Source: Progne subis subis
Taxonomy: Eukaryota > Chordata > Aves > Passeriformes > Hirundinidae
Direction of reading: 5' to 3'
Assembly: GCA_022316685.1 (NCBI GenBank)
Contig: JAKJHU010000036.1
Location: 6,118,036 to 6,182,035 of the forward strand
Length of the DNA stretch: 64,000 nucleotides
The translations under genes and the position numbers were made by a program. Below, piece after piece: positions 12,561-22,436 of this stretch (position 1 is its first letter; every line of letters begins with the position of its first letter). The notes below the pieces were generated by a model. It ran no database searches, was not told where the DNA came from, and saw only the letters and a list, made by a program, of their open reading frames with translations.

Positions 12561-13505
12561 TCATCCAATTCCATACCTTCTTCTTCCTCGGGCGCTGATG
12601 GTACTACGAATCCAGTTAACCGAGGGGGAGTGTGTGGTGCTCAAAATTAACTTAAACAACATCCTTTTAATAATGCCAAAAGATATCATAACTAACATTA
12701 AGATGAACAGAATTAACAAAACAGTCTTTAAAATCGAGCCCGCCCAGTCAGAGATTCCCCAATTGGAAAAGAGCCCACCCAGCCAGTCATTGGTTTCCTT
12801 CTTTATGCTCCCGACCATATCGCGTATTTTTTGGATGGCGTCATATATGTTTTCAGCCTTGGATGATAAATTAAAACAGCAGAGCCCCTCGAACTCCTTG
12901 CACCGATGACCGTGGAGGAGGAGCAGATAGTCGATAGCTGCACGATTCTGCAGCGTGGCCTGCCTTGTTATTTCCTCGTCTGAGAGGAGGTTGGCCAAAG
13001 CGTTGGATGTTAAATTTGCCTGTTTCGCCACCCAGCATTCTAGGTGGGCCAATTCACCTAGAGCTTTCGCTATCGAGACCCACGGTAAAAACACTGTGAT
13101 TGCTACTCCTTTAGTTTTAGACCAATGAATAATTTCTGAATCACAGTCTGGGTCGAGTGCTGATAAATCTCTCTTCTGAATCACCAACTTGGTTGAATTT
13201 TTTCTTTGCCAATGCATTAAGGTTGTTTTGTTGGGTGAGAACAGGCCCAACCAGCCGAAAGTACACGGACCTCCTATCAGGTGAGGGGGGATGCCTGCCC
13301 ACGCCTGGTCTCCACAGACTAAAAACACTCCCTTAGGAAGGGCCAGGGGGCTATTGTCAAAGGTGGTCGCTATCTTCACGTGGGCGATACAATCACACCA
13401 TGTTCCTTCCGGCTGTGTACACACCTTTGGTCTGATGTACATACTGAAAGAACCTTTCCTGGCCCCTAGGGGGGGTAAACATGAAATGAATACAGTAAGA
13501 AGCAT
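12561..13505 (-). pseudogene. env: Envelope: SU 3' part and complete TM subunit
   Basis: This open frame of 314 codons carries the end of the surface subunit and the whole transmembrane subunit. SU/TM cleavage is likely at the basic KR near residues 111-112, a weaker site than a canonical furin RXXR. Two cysteines, C121 and C157, bracket a hydrophobic stretch, the internal fusion loop typical of alpharetrovirus-type TM rather than an N-terminal fusion peptide. An LQNR-type immunosuppressive-domain segment at about 185-201 leads into CX6CC (C202, C209, C210). A membrane span lies at about 259-280, followed by a basic tail. The upstream SU is in other frames, so full env cannot be made. Whether a TM-only product is made is unknown. 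Confidence 0.9.
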
Positions 13506-13809
13506 TGGAGGAACCTAAAAGTTCTAGTTCGGTGGGAGGAGAACTTAAAGGGGAGAGGGTAGATATATATTCCCTCCATAACACAAAGGGTTTTTTTATA
13601 GGGAGATTAATTTTAACTTCAACAAAAGATTCAGGAGGGGAGTGCCAGTATGCGGTCTGACCTGAGGAAGCACCTTCCTTGTTGATTTGATACACGAGGT
13701 CTAGAATCTTGGAAGGAAACTCCCTAGGTTTAAAAGGGATCCCCACAAGGCAGGACATGAGGGGGCTGTCTGCTGATGTGGCTGAAAGACATATATGATC
13801 TTGTCCCAT
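13393..13809 (-). pseudogene. env: Envelope: central SU segment in a shifted frame
   Basis: The frame encodes surface-subunit sequence with the CLSATS...SCLVGIP block near its start and potential N-glycosylation sites. It is out of register with the signal-peptide frame upstream (13730-13984) and with the TM frame downstream. The second shift is best placed at the seven-base homopolymer at 13469-13475, because SU-like sequence passes from one frame to the other there. The first lies around 13790-13809. Both look like single-base indels after insertion. Confidence 0.78.
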
Positions 13810-13984
13810 CGCTCTTGCAAGCTGTAGCCCACACGTTGGCCTTGGGCTGTGGGACGATCCATCCAGTGGCCGGGAAGCTGAGGCAGAGCAGCAGGGAGAC
13901 TCCGAGGAGATGGTGGGAGTTCCTCAGAGTTGGGGGTCTGACTCCGGTGGGATTCATTGCGCAACTGAAAGAAACTGAAAACAT
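13730..13984 (-). pseudogene. env: Envelope: signal peptide and SU N-terminus
   Basis: An ATG at 13957-13955 begins a basic leader followed by a leucine-rich hydrophobic core (LLGVSLLLCLSF), then a small-residue cleavage-like site and mature SU sequence starting near the NVWATAC block. The frame leaves the env register after about 13800, where the rest of SU appears in the next frame. The start lies about 110 bp downstream of the integrase stop. Env mRNA would normally be spliced from a donor near gag; I could not identify the donor or acceptor with confidence. Confidence 0.68.
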
Positions 13985-14092
13985 ACATGTTAAATGGGTC
14001 TCTGACTGGGTTAGAAAAAAGGGAGCTCTTCCCAGATGTTATCCTCCTTTCTTCTCTGCCTTCACGCTGCCTGTGCGACTAATGCTGTTTTC

Positions 14093-15007
14093 TTACCGTG
14101 TGACCCCTGAGACCCTCGGGACGTAGGGCCTCACCCACTTAGATGGCAACCACTTCAGTCCCGTGGGGGTGGACACACAAGCGTACCCACGCCCCCATGT
14201 GACCAAATTGTGAGGCCCTTCTGCTTTCCCAGTCTCGGGGTTTTTGACCATGACAGGTGGTCTCTCCTTGATGTCAAATTGGGGGCTTGCACCAAAGTGC
14301 CACACAACTGGGGGGTTTAAACCCTCAAAAGAGCAATTAAAAACATTAATAGTGAACAACGCCCTGGCCAGCCGGACTGAAGGTAGTTCTGTCTTTAATA
14401 CTTGTTGTTGTTGATGGAGGACCCTTTTGATGTCTTGGTGGGTCCTCTCCACCACGGCTTGACTCGTGGGGGAGTGGGGGATGCTGGTCTTGTGTTCCAC
14501 TCCCCATTGCTGCAGGAAGCTGCCAAAATCCTTGGACCGATACGCCGGGCTGTTGTCAGTTTTCAGCTCCCTCAGGATCCCCATGAAAGAGAAGGCCTGG
14601 ATGAGGTGTTTGATTGCATCCAGAGACTTCTCCCCTGTGTGGGCAGAGGCAAAGACCGCCCCAGAGAAGGTATCTACCGAAACATGTACAAATTTTGATC
14701 TGCCGAATTCTGGGAAGTGTGTTACATCAGTCTGCCACACCTCGCAGCTTTTTAGACCTCTGGGGTTGACCCCAGCACTCATAGTTGGTAAGGCATGCTG
14801 GGTGCAGGATGGACACGCAGCCACAATCACCTTGGCCTGTTCCCGGGTTAGATGGAATCGACGGACAAGGCCAGGCGCGTTCTGGTGGAAGAGTTGGTGG
14901 CTGAGCTTTGCCTGTTCAAAGATGTTTGGCAACAGGGCCATTGTGGCAGGGGCAGCGAGGCCTTCCGCAATGAACCGCGGCAAATCGGTGTGTGACCTCG
15001 TGTGCAT
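14093..15007 (-). pseudogene. pol: Pol: RNase H tail plus complete integrase
   Basis: The frame is open for 304 codons and in the same register as the RT frame upstream, from which a TGA at 15026-15028 separates it. The first 20-25 residues are the end of RNase H. Integrase follows with the HHCC zinc-binding set (H37, H41, C65, C68). The catalytic triad is D94, D151 and E187, with the 35-residue spacing D-X35-E that defines retroviral integrases. The C-terminal part has the WLPSKWVRP segment of the DNA-binding domain. All key residues are present, so integrase itself looks undamaged, but it is cut off from the polyprotein by the stop. No internal start is established. Confidence 0.93.
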
Positions 15008-15025
15008 TACGTAGAATGGTTGCTC

Positions 15026-16978
15026 TCAGTGGGAGACAAGTTTTACTAATCTCGAGAGCAAATTAAACAGTGCAATGTTGGATACATCCTGCAGAATAGC
15101 TTGTTCCGCCCTGGACACCACCCCTGCTACATAAGCAGAGTCAGTTACCAAATTAATTAGTTCGGAAAACCTCTCAAATGCCCGGACGACTGCGGCCAAC
15201 TCAGCAACTTGAGGGGATCCTTCCACCTCAACAACATCCGCCTCCCACTGCTGAGTTTGAGGATCTTTCAAAGTCATCACTGACTTGTGGGATCTTCTGG
15301 ACGCGTCAGTGAACACGGTCAGGGCTTTAAGGGGTCTCCTACTCTGAACAGTCTTCAGAGATAACACAAATTTGGGGTCTTGATTGAAAATTTTGTGGGC
15401 AGGTCGATGAATTGAAATTTGTCCTGTAAAGGAATCCAGAGCAAACTGCAGAGCTTCATTTTCCTGAAGCAGATGCTCTAACATTGCTTTCATAATTTGG
15501 CCCAATCTTAAACCAATTGGGATATGAATGCACACAAAATCACACCCGGCCAAATCCCTGATCAGGGATCTCGCTTTCCAGATCAGCTCAGCAACCAACT
15601 CCTGTGGCCAGGTCATCCTTTTGGACCTTTGGTGGCTAAGGAAGACCCACTCTATGATCAAAAGTGGATCCTCCCCGCCTCGGTCCTTTTTGGCTATGTC
15701 CCTCCATTGAAAAATCACCCCATGAAGGTGTGGCAGTCTTCCCATTACAATAAATTTGAAAGGCAGGCTAGGATCATATCGGTGCGCCTGCCTGTTGGAC
15801 ATACAATCTTGGACCTTCTCTAAAGCTTTCTTCATCTCCAGGGTAAGAGTCCTAGGAGAACTGAGCTCCTCTCCCCCTTTCAATAAATCGAAAAGGGGGG
15901 CCAGGTCTTCGGTAGTGAGACCTAGCCAGGGCCTTACCCAATTCAACGCCCCACACAGCTGATGGACATCCGCGAGGGTGCTAACCTTTGTTTTGATTTC
16001 CAATTTTTGCGGAACAATGGTCCACTTACTGATCTCCAGCCCGAGGTATCTCCAAGGTGGCATCTGTTGAACATTTTCTTCTTGCAGCTCGAACCCTGCA
16101 GCAATCAATGCATTGATTGTGAGGTCAAGCGCGTGGGACAGAACATCATAGTTCGGGGCGCACACGAGGACATCATCCATGTAGTGATGGATGATGGCCT
16201 TTTCCACAGCTGCGCGGACGGGGGACAGCAAGGAGGCTACATACCATTGGCAGGTAACAGGACTGTTCTTCATCCCTTGCGGGAGCACCTGCCAATGGTA
16301 GCGTCTCCTTGGGGCTTCTCGGTTGATGGTAGGGACCGAGAACGCAAAATGTGGGGCATCGTCAGGGTGTAGGGGAATTTGAAAAAAGCAATCTTTTATA
16401 TCTATTATGGCCAATTTCCAATTTTCCGGTAGCATGGTTGGGGAGGGCATTCCTGGTTGTAGAGATCCCCTGTCCTCTATAACATTATTAATTTGGCGGA
16501 GGTCGTGAAGGAGCCGCCACTTGTCCTTCCCCGGCTTCTGGATCACGAAGACCGGAGAATTCCAAGGGCTGTTGGTTTCCACTATGTGGTCCTTGGCCAA
16601 TTGCTCCTCTACGAGCTCCTCGAGCGCCTTCAATTTTTGTCTGGAAAGCAGCCACTGCTCTACCCAAACTGGAGAATCTGTTTTCCAATTAAGTTTCTGG
16701 GTAGGGTGCTCCTCAGCGACCGCTGCGAAAAAATCCTGTGAGGGGTCAGGTATGTCAATCTTGACCCCCCATTGGGCCATGAGGTCTCTGCCAAGCAGGG
16801 GCTCCTTGTAATTCAAAACGAAAGGGTGGATATTTGCCAATTGCCCTTTCGGCCCCTTAATTTGAACCACGCTTTTTGATTGTCTTGCCAACTGAAGGCC
16901 TCCTACGCCTTGAACGTGTCCAGCCACGTCCTGCAGAGCCCAATGTGACGGCCAGTCCTTGGCAGGTATGATCGTCAC
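15026..16978 (-). pseudogene. pol: Pol: protease C-half, reverse transcriptase and RNase H
   Basis: The frame is open for 650 codons. Residues 1-75 are the C-terminal half of protease, including the LLGRDL segment, and run straight into RT without a stop or G-patch. RT has the fingers segment ([14 protein letters not shown], about 137-150), the first catalytic aspartate D193, LPQGMKNSP (232-240) and YMDD (266-269). RNase H shows D558, E593 and D613 in the expected contexts. The frame ends at a TGA at 15026-15028 before the last RNase H block, which continues in frame in the integrase ORF. The open start is not a true initiator; it begins just after the protease frameshift. Confidence 0.95.
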
Positions 16979-17291
16979 ATCTGCCCCCAGTGTCTAATAG
17001 GCCCGTGATTTGCAGGGCCTCCCCACCCACACTAAACTCACAGGCCACCCGGGGCTTTTCTTCAGTGATGGCCTGCACTGGGCAGGCCACTGGGGTTTCT
17101 GATATATTACTGAGCCCTCGAATGGGGATTATCTGGGAGATGATCTGGCCCTTTGGTAAGTAGGTTGGTGGGTGGGTACAACACAGCCAGAGAACGAGTC
17201 TCCCAGGGTTGTTAACCAGCATGCCCTGGGAGGATCTTGATCTCCTGTGGTGCGTGCTTGCAGTCCCCGATAACGATGAACTCACCCTCAA
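16979..17291 (-). pseudogene. pro: Protease N-half, with dUTPase-like remnant upstream
   Basis: This frame carries the protease active-site DTG (in GLLDTG) about 10 bases before the frame is lost. The G run at 16984-16988 (plus CCCCC) follows DTG. After it the protease continues in the pol frame, so one base has been gained or lost there. The same frame, about 50 residues upstream, has LPKGQIISQIIPI, which resembles the KGxxIAQLI-type block of dUTPases. This suggests a retroviral dUTPase lay between gag and protease, as in betaretroviruses. That dUTPase reading is tentative. Confidence 0.8.
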
Positions 17292-17587
17292 GAACTGGCC
17301 AGGGACCTTGCTCCTCAGTGTTCACCGATGCTATGGTCCAGTCGGCGTTCTTTAGGTGCAAACCCTCAGGAGAGCCGCAGCCTATAAGGTTGATGTCTAG
17401 AATCTGTGGTCAAAATAGGCATGGAAATGTCATGGTCAGTAGATATTGTCGCGTCCGGTGATCTGTCTCTTTTGTCGTTTTGTCGATTTGGCAGCGTATC
17501 ACAGGCGCTCCTCCCGCTTTTCTCTCCCCCTACTGCCCGGTCCACCCTATTTCTATCCTCGCACCAGGTGGACCTGCTGCTCCCCTT
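17292..17587 (-). other. Gag-pro junction region, frames broken
   Basis: Between the gag stop and the protease frame no reading frame stays open. The -1 frame expected after the slippery site stops at a TAG about 13 codons on. Other frames carry short blocks that may be dUTPase or linker remnants. I infer several small lesions here. Confidence 0.55.
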
Positions 17588-19138
17588 CTAGTTTTTTTGG
17601 TTGGGCTTCTGTCCCAACAGCCCATCTCTCCCTCCTCCCCCTTTTTTGTTTTTTAGGGCATCTAATTCTTGTTTAAGATGGCATTGAGATGCCCAGTGCC
17701 CCACATCTCCACAAAGATAACAACGTTGTCTGTTTGGGACGTATGGTCTTTTTTGCAGGACTGGTCCTGCCGACGGCCGGGTAGCATTGGCGGTGGAAAC
17801 CCTCGGAGTCTTCATGCGGTGGTCTGCATCTCCTGCTTGCATGAATGGGACTTTAATTCGGCACACCCGTAGCATTTCCGAAATGGTTGGGGGAGGGTCT
17901 AAGGGAATACTCATAATTGCATTTTTCGATGCAGCATTAGAATTAGCGAAAGCCATTTCCCTTAGAATCCCTTCCCTTATCGACGCATCTGGCACTTGCA
18001 CCTCAATGGCTCGGGTGAGCCGCTCCACGAATTCAGTAAAGGACTCCTTGGGCCCTTGCGTGATCTTAGAATAGGGCATTACTGGGCCGTCTGGAACCAT
18101 CCCGAAGAATGCTGTTAGTGCTTGGTCCCTAATGATTAGGAGGGCTTTGGGTGGAATAACTGTCGCCTGGTCCACCGGGGATCCCCAGCGTCCATCACCC
18201 AAAAGATGGTCTAGGGTGAGGGCATTCCCTTCCTCATCGATCGTGGTTTCTGGATCGGTGAGGAGACCTGGCAAGGCGTCCCTCAACAGCTGTCTCCAGG
18301 CTGCCTCCCAGAGCTTGAACTCTGTAGAATTCATGAGGCAGGAGAACAGCTGCTTGAGGTCCGCTGGTACCACTGCGGCTCCACCAAGCTCAGAGCGGAG
18401 AAGACCCCTAAAATAAGGACTCTCCCGCCCATAGTCCTGGTGGGCCTTGCACAGGTCCATAATTGTGGATTGTGGGAAGGAGTGGTGGACCGCGCGCACA
18501 TTTCGCCCTCCCCGGGAATTTTTATAGACAACTGGAGCAAGGGATGGGACAGGGGAGGTTTGGGGCGGCTCCATGGATTCAGGTCCCAGCTCCACTTCCT
18601 CCGGCTGCTGACCGTGGGAACCGGAAGGAGGGGCGTGGGAACCGGAAGTCCAGGAGGCACGCCTTCCAGGAGGGGGTGTGGTCTGGACGGACGATGATGT
18701 CATGGGGGCATTCCAAGAGGCGGTGTAAGAGGGAGGGGTTTTGGGAGGGGCCTTTGGAGAAGGCGGAGAGAGACGAGGTGACTTATGAGGACAGGGAGGG
18801 GTCATGGATAGGAAGGGGTTGGACGAGGGATTGGTGGGAAGGAAAGGATTGAGGGAAGAAGAAGGGATGGGGGATGGGGAGGACCGAGCCATGCGGCCTC
18901 CGCCATTTTGTGAAGCATGGAAAAAGGAGCCATCTTGGGACTGGATCTCCCCCTCTAAACTGAACCGAACTTTAGGCTTGACAACTGGGGAAGAAGGGGA
19001 CAGGGAAGGCTCTCGAGCAGCCTGGCCAGGGCTGCCGGAGGGATCCTGGGCAGTCCGGCCAAGACTACCCAGGCGGGGGGATCCGGGCATTTTTGGGGAG
19101 CTTGAGCCAGCAGGCAGGGTCCCTGCTGCTCCCTTCAA
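17588..19138 (-). pseudogene. gag: Gag: proline-rich linker, capsid and nucleocapsid
   Basis: The frame is open for 516 codons; its apparent start is not a true initiator. Residues 1-200 are very rich in proline and serine, with possible late-domain-like PPSY (about 135-138). Capsid starts near residue 200. The major homology region is around 361-375 (QGPKESFTEFVERL). One zinc knuckle, CX2CX4HX4C, is at 473-486; a second is not seen before the stop. The matrix domain sits upstream in another frame (19135-19491), with the frame change confined to about 19137-19151. Capsid and nucleocapsid are otherwise intact. Confidence 0.93.
17591..17597 (-). promoter_or_regulatory. Gag-pro -1 ribosomal frameshift heptamer
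   Basis: The minus strand reads A AAA AAC in correct phase with gag (codons CAA AAA AAC) and the gag TAG follows immediately at 17588-17590. This is a canonical X XXY YYZ slippery site. The protease frame at 17291 is the -1 frame relative to gag, which fits. I did not verify a downstream pseudoknot. Confidence 0.85.
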
Positions 19139-19491
19139 AATGCAGGGGATTTAGGGGAAGGCATAGGGGAACATGGGGATGGTTGACCGCAACTTGGCCC
19201 TTTTTGCATTCCCATCTGACCTTTTATCTCAGAACTAAGCTGCACAGCCAAATTAAGATATTTTTGAGCCTCTTTTTCTCCTGACCCTGCCAATTGGAAC
19301 ATTTTTCTTTCTACCGAGCCCCAAAATCGGGCTGTGTAGATTTTATCAGGAGATATCTGGGGAAAATGCAAAAAGAGCCAGCGGACAAACTGCTTCAACT
19401 CGCCCTTTGTAATTTTCAACTGGGCATCATGACCAATAGAAACGAAACTATAATACACACTCTTTTGGACAACTGAGAATTTCACGCCCAT
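19135..19491 (-). pseudogene. gag: Gag: matrix domain with myristoylation start
   Basis: Starts with MGVKFS, matching the N-myristoylation consensus that targets Gag to the plasma membrane. The helical matrix-like domain follows (FVRWLFLHFPQISPD and nearby), about 118 codons in all. The frame ends in a TGA at 19135-19137, while the rest of gag lies in another frame. The alternative frame has a TAA at 19151-19153, so the indel must lie between. The ATG at 19491 is the likely true gag start, about 590 bp after the 5' LTR. Confidence 0.85.
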
Positions 19492-20052
19492 CTCTCCCTA
19501 AAAAGCTTCCCCCAGCTAACACCCGAGCAAAATCAAAGCACACTGAAAAGACCAACAGCAGATTTCCTAAAACCGAGTAGGGGACCCTCTCCCGCTCACT
19601 CGGGGAGCTGCAATAAAGAAAAATGGCGGTTCTAAAAATCCCGAACGGGCCACCACGCGAACCCAGTCTGCCAGAACAAAAGGTTAATTAACAAAGGACA
19701 ACAAAAGATGATCCACAGAAAGGTCCCGAACAGGGGAACGGGGCAAACCTCCACCCCCTGGGCTGCGCAGCCAGGATCCTCTGAGAGAATCCCTTCCCAA
19801 CCAAGGTTCTCCTCCACAGGGAGAGCCCTCCTCTGAGGCTACTTACCCGCTCCTGGGATCTTGAAAGCTCAGGGTTGCTGGTCTGTTGCCTGAAGAGGAC
19901 TCCGGGGGCGCTCCGGAGCTGTCCTCTTCTCCCCCTGGGAGCGAGCTCTCACAGGAACCGCTTCCACCAAGGGTAGTGCGATGCCCAAAGACTTCTTCAG
20001 GCTCTTCCAAAGCCTTAGTCCGTGCCGTAGGGTCCACCTCATCACTGAGGGG
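19492..20052 (-). other. Untranslated leader between primer binding site and gag
   Basis: About 560 bp without a sustained open frame. This is where the packaging signal and major splice donor should lie. Short open frames here and across the LTR are not gene-like. Confidence 0.7.
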
Positions 20053-20070
20053 GCCCCATGTTGGGCGCCA
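20053..20070 (-). promoter_or_regulatory. Primer binding site, lysine tRNA type
   Basis: The minus strand reads TGGCGCCCAACATGGGGC, matching the lysine-tRNA (Lys1,2 type) primer binding pattern at nearly all positions. An 8-nt spacer (20071-20078) separates it from the end of the 5' LTR, longer than usual. Confidence 0.9.
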
Positions 20071-20078
20071 GACCGCGC

Positions 20079-20788
20079 TGTCACAGTGCCCTTTGCGCTC
20101 GGTCACGCTACCCACAGGCTAGCTCAGCCTACACTGCGGCTAACGTGTTGCAAGGTCGGGGTGACAGGCCGGGCGAGCCACCTCCTCCCTGTGGGGTCTT
20201 GGTTCCCCCAAACCAGCGACAGGGCGATGTCGGAGTCACGACTATGGCGACGGAGAAGGAGTCGTCACTCTCTGTCAGGGTTACAAGGTGGTTTATTGGA
20301 GGGGAGTCCGACAAGGAGCTCCGCCTCGGTCAGCCACTGCCCAGAGAGAGCCCCAAGCAGGACTGTGCAGCAACTTTTAAGCGGGGGTGTAATCAGGGGC
20401 GGCGACAACGGGTCAACCAATAAGGGAATAAGGGGGAGTAACAGAGGGTGTCAATCTTCGAACAGGGATCCAATCACAAGAAGGAGGTGGGGGATTTCCC
20501 AGGCGCCAGCCAATCACTTGACGCCCTCCCTGGACCTTTCCAGAAACCAGGGAAGGGCCTCGAAGTGACAGACAGGGCGTCCAAGAGGAGAGGGAGAGGA
20601 TTGACAGGGGGCCGATGAGGGGGAGGGATGATTGACAAGAAACGAAGCTCTTACATAACAACTCATCAGGGGAGGAACCATTACAAAGAACAAAAGGGGT
20701 ACAGCAGAACATACCATTATAAAATTTCATATAAACTTTACAGAAATTACAAGTGTTACATAACAAATCAACGTTTTGCGCCATCACA
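20079..20788 (-). repeat. 5' LTR of the provirus
   Basis: On the minus strand it begins TGTGATGGCGCAAAACG and ends GCACTGTGACA. The polyA signal is at 20292-20297 (plus TTTATT). It provides promoter and R-U5. Differences from the 3' LTR are scattered substitutions and two single-base indels. Confidence 0.97.
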
Positions 20789-22436
20789 AGTAACAACTCT
20801 TTTGGTATTTTGCTTTTTGGAAAAATCATCCAACAACCAAGTATATACCATCAGCTGTGTGCCTCTTGGTATTTTGGTATACCTCTACTGTCTATAACGA
20901 TTGGCAAGCTTGATCTTGTATGGAAGTTGTTAAATGGTGCCTGTCAGCTATTACATAATACATGAGTGGCATATCACTCTTAATTTCCCTTGACAACGCT
21001 TACCTTGCACAGATAGATGGAAGGCTTGGATGCTGATAAACCCACCTTCATCCATACTGATAATACAGAAAATGTGCATATCTGGGGACTTTTAATGTTT
21101 AACTCAGAGATTACTAGTATGCTTAGTGGAAAACTTTGTAAGGCATTTAAAATATAATCCAATGAGGTGGAAAGAAATAACACAGTGCATTTCAGAAAAA
21201 ATGTGTCACTGGTGCAGTTCAACTCTCCTGGAACCAGTACACAGTACCATGTTCACATGTCCTGGAACAATTAGTTTTCCACAGAAAACTGCTTAACAAA
21301 TCCCAGATCACAAATACTATTTTTTTAGAGCTTTAAGGAGAAGATAAAAACCCACAACATAACTATGAGGCAGTAATTCCAATTTTGCAAAATGATTCAA
21401 TTAATGAAGTGAAAGGAACAGATGCAGTAAAAATCAGGAAAACCTGTAAAATATTTTAAAAATAAAAGCAGTACTCATCAGAAAATCAGTGCTGCAAAAG
21501 TAAGATGCAAGTAAAATCCTAGTCTTCCTAGGAAGTTTTGGTTTGGCTTTAGTTTGGTTGTGGGTTTTTTGTTTGATTTTGTTTGTTTTTTTAATTATTA
21601 TTTGCTTTGTTTTCTTTAACATCCTCTACAGCTGAAAAAAACCTATGGAATAAATGCAAATCTGCATAAGTTTCATCATGTTTGTGTGATAGGTTTTAAT
21701 GTTCCTATATAAAATAAGTTGATGCAATGACTTTCTATTATTCAAGTAACTAAACTTCACCTATTGCTTCAGACTTACACTAAGGCAATGATTCCCGAAA
21801 TTAGTGGGGACCACTTCTATCTTATATGCTTACCTAGGTATTTCAAAAACTGAAGTCTATAGCCTGACAGTCTAACATTTCTTCTTATACAGGAAATACG
21901 TATCTCAGTTTGTTCTATTTAAACTATATATCTAAACTCAAGTTTCATTTCTTCTAAATACTCAGCCTGTAAAACTTGGTGAATATTATCTCGGCTATAG
22001 AAGTTGCTTTTCTTTCTGAACATAAAATGATTAAAGGTATTACATTTATTAAAAATGTATGTTTTGTTTTCTCAAAACACTGACTAACAAAAGTTAATTG
22101 AATGTTCTGCATTCTTGGCACTGCCTTTCCATACATCATTTCAAGCCCTTGGCCTGTGAGATTTTAAATATATGTCATCATAAACAAAATTTAACTCACA
22201 CACCCACAAGCTCCATCCACAGGATAGGAACTCTCACTCTTTTTTTATTTATATGAATCAATATGGTAATTATAGACAATTCTGAACCATGCGTACTTCT
22301 TAGTTGTGTGTACCATTTATTCTGGCAGAAATTATAAGGCAAGTAGATGAGGGAACTTTTCTCAGTCAAATTTGAAATGTAACTTGAGCTAGCTCAACTA
22401 ATTATGAAAGGGAATTCCAATCCTGGTGGCATCTAG
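20789..22436. other. AT-rich noncoding stretch
   Basis: Begins with the right target duplication AGTAAC of the provirus. No gene is recognised. A GT/T-rich low-complexity patch lies at 21535-21615. Confidence 0.5.

Larger units (their letters stand above)
11696..20788 (-). mobile_element. Structurally complete endogenous retrovirus (provirus)
   Basis: A full provirus in reverse orientation: 5' LTR 20079-20788, primer binding site, leader, gag, pro, pol, env, polypurine tract, 3' LTR 11696-12405. The flanks are AGTAGC (11690-11695) and AGTAAC (20789-20794), a 6-bp target duplication with one mismatch. The two LTRs are each 710 bp and differ at roughly 16 positions by eye, so the insertion is fairly young. 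All genes are recognisable, but none of gag, pro, pol or env is fully open. Gag-pro-pol features (lysine-type PBS, A-AAA-AAC site, YMDD) point to a betaretrovirus-like core. The TM protein has alpharetrovirus-like organisation. Nothing suggests it can make virus. Confidence 0.97.

Noticed and set aside
14466..15014. Plus-strand 182-codon open frame
   Set aside because: It is antisense to the integrase gene; the minus frame has all integrase residues.
15962..16372. Plus-strand 136-codon open frame
   Set aside because: Antisense shadow of the reverse transcriptase frame with no motif of its own.
19981..20568. Plus-strand 195-codon open frame across the 5' LTR
   Set aside because: Runs through the LTR and leader in antisense. 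Similar frames appear at the 3' LTR at 11703 because the LTRs are copies, not because of coding.
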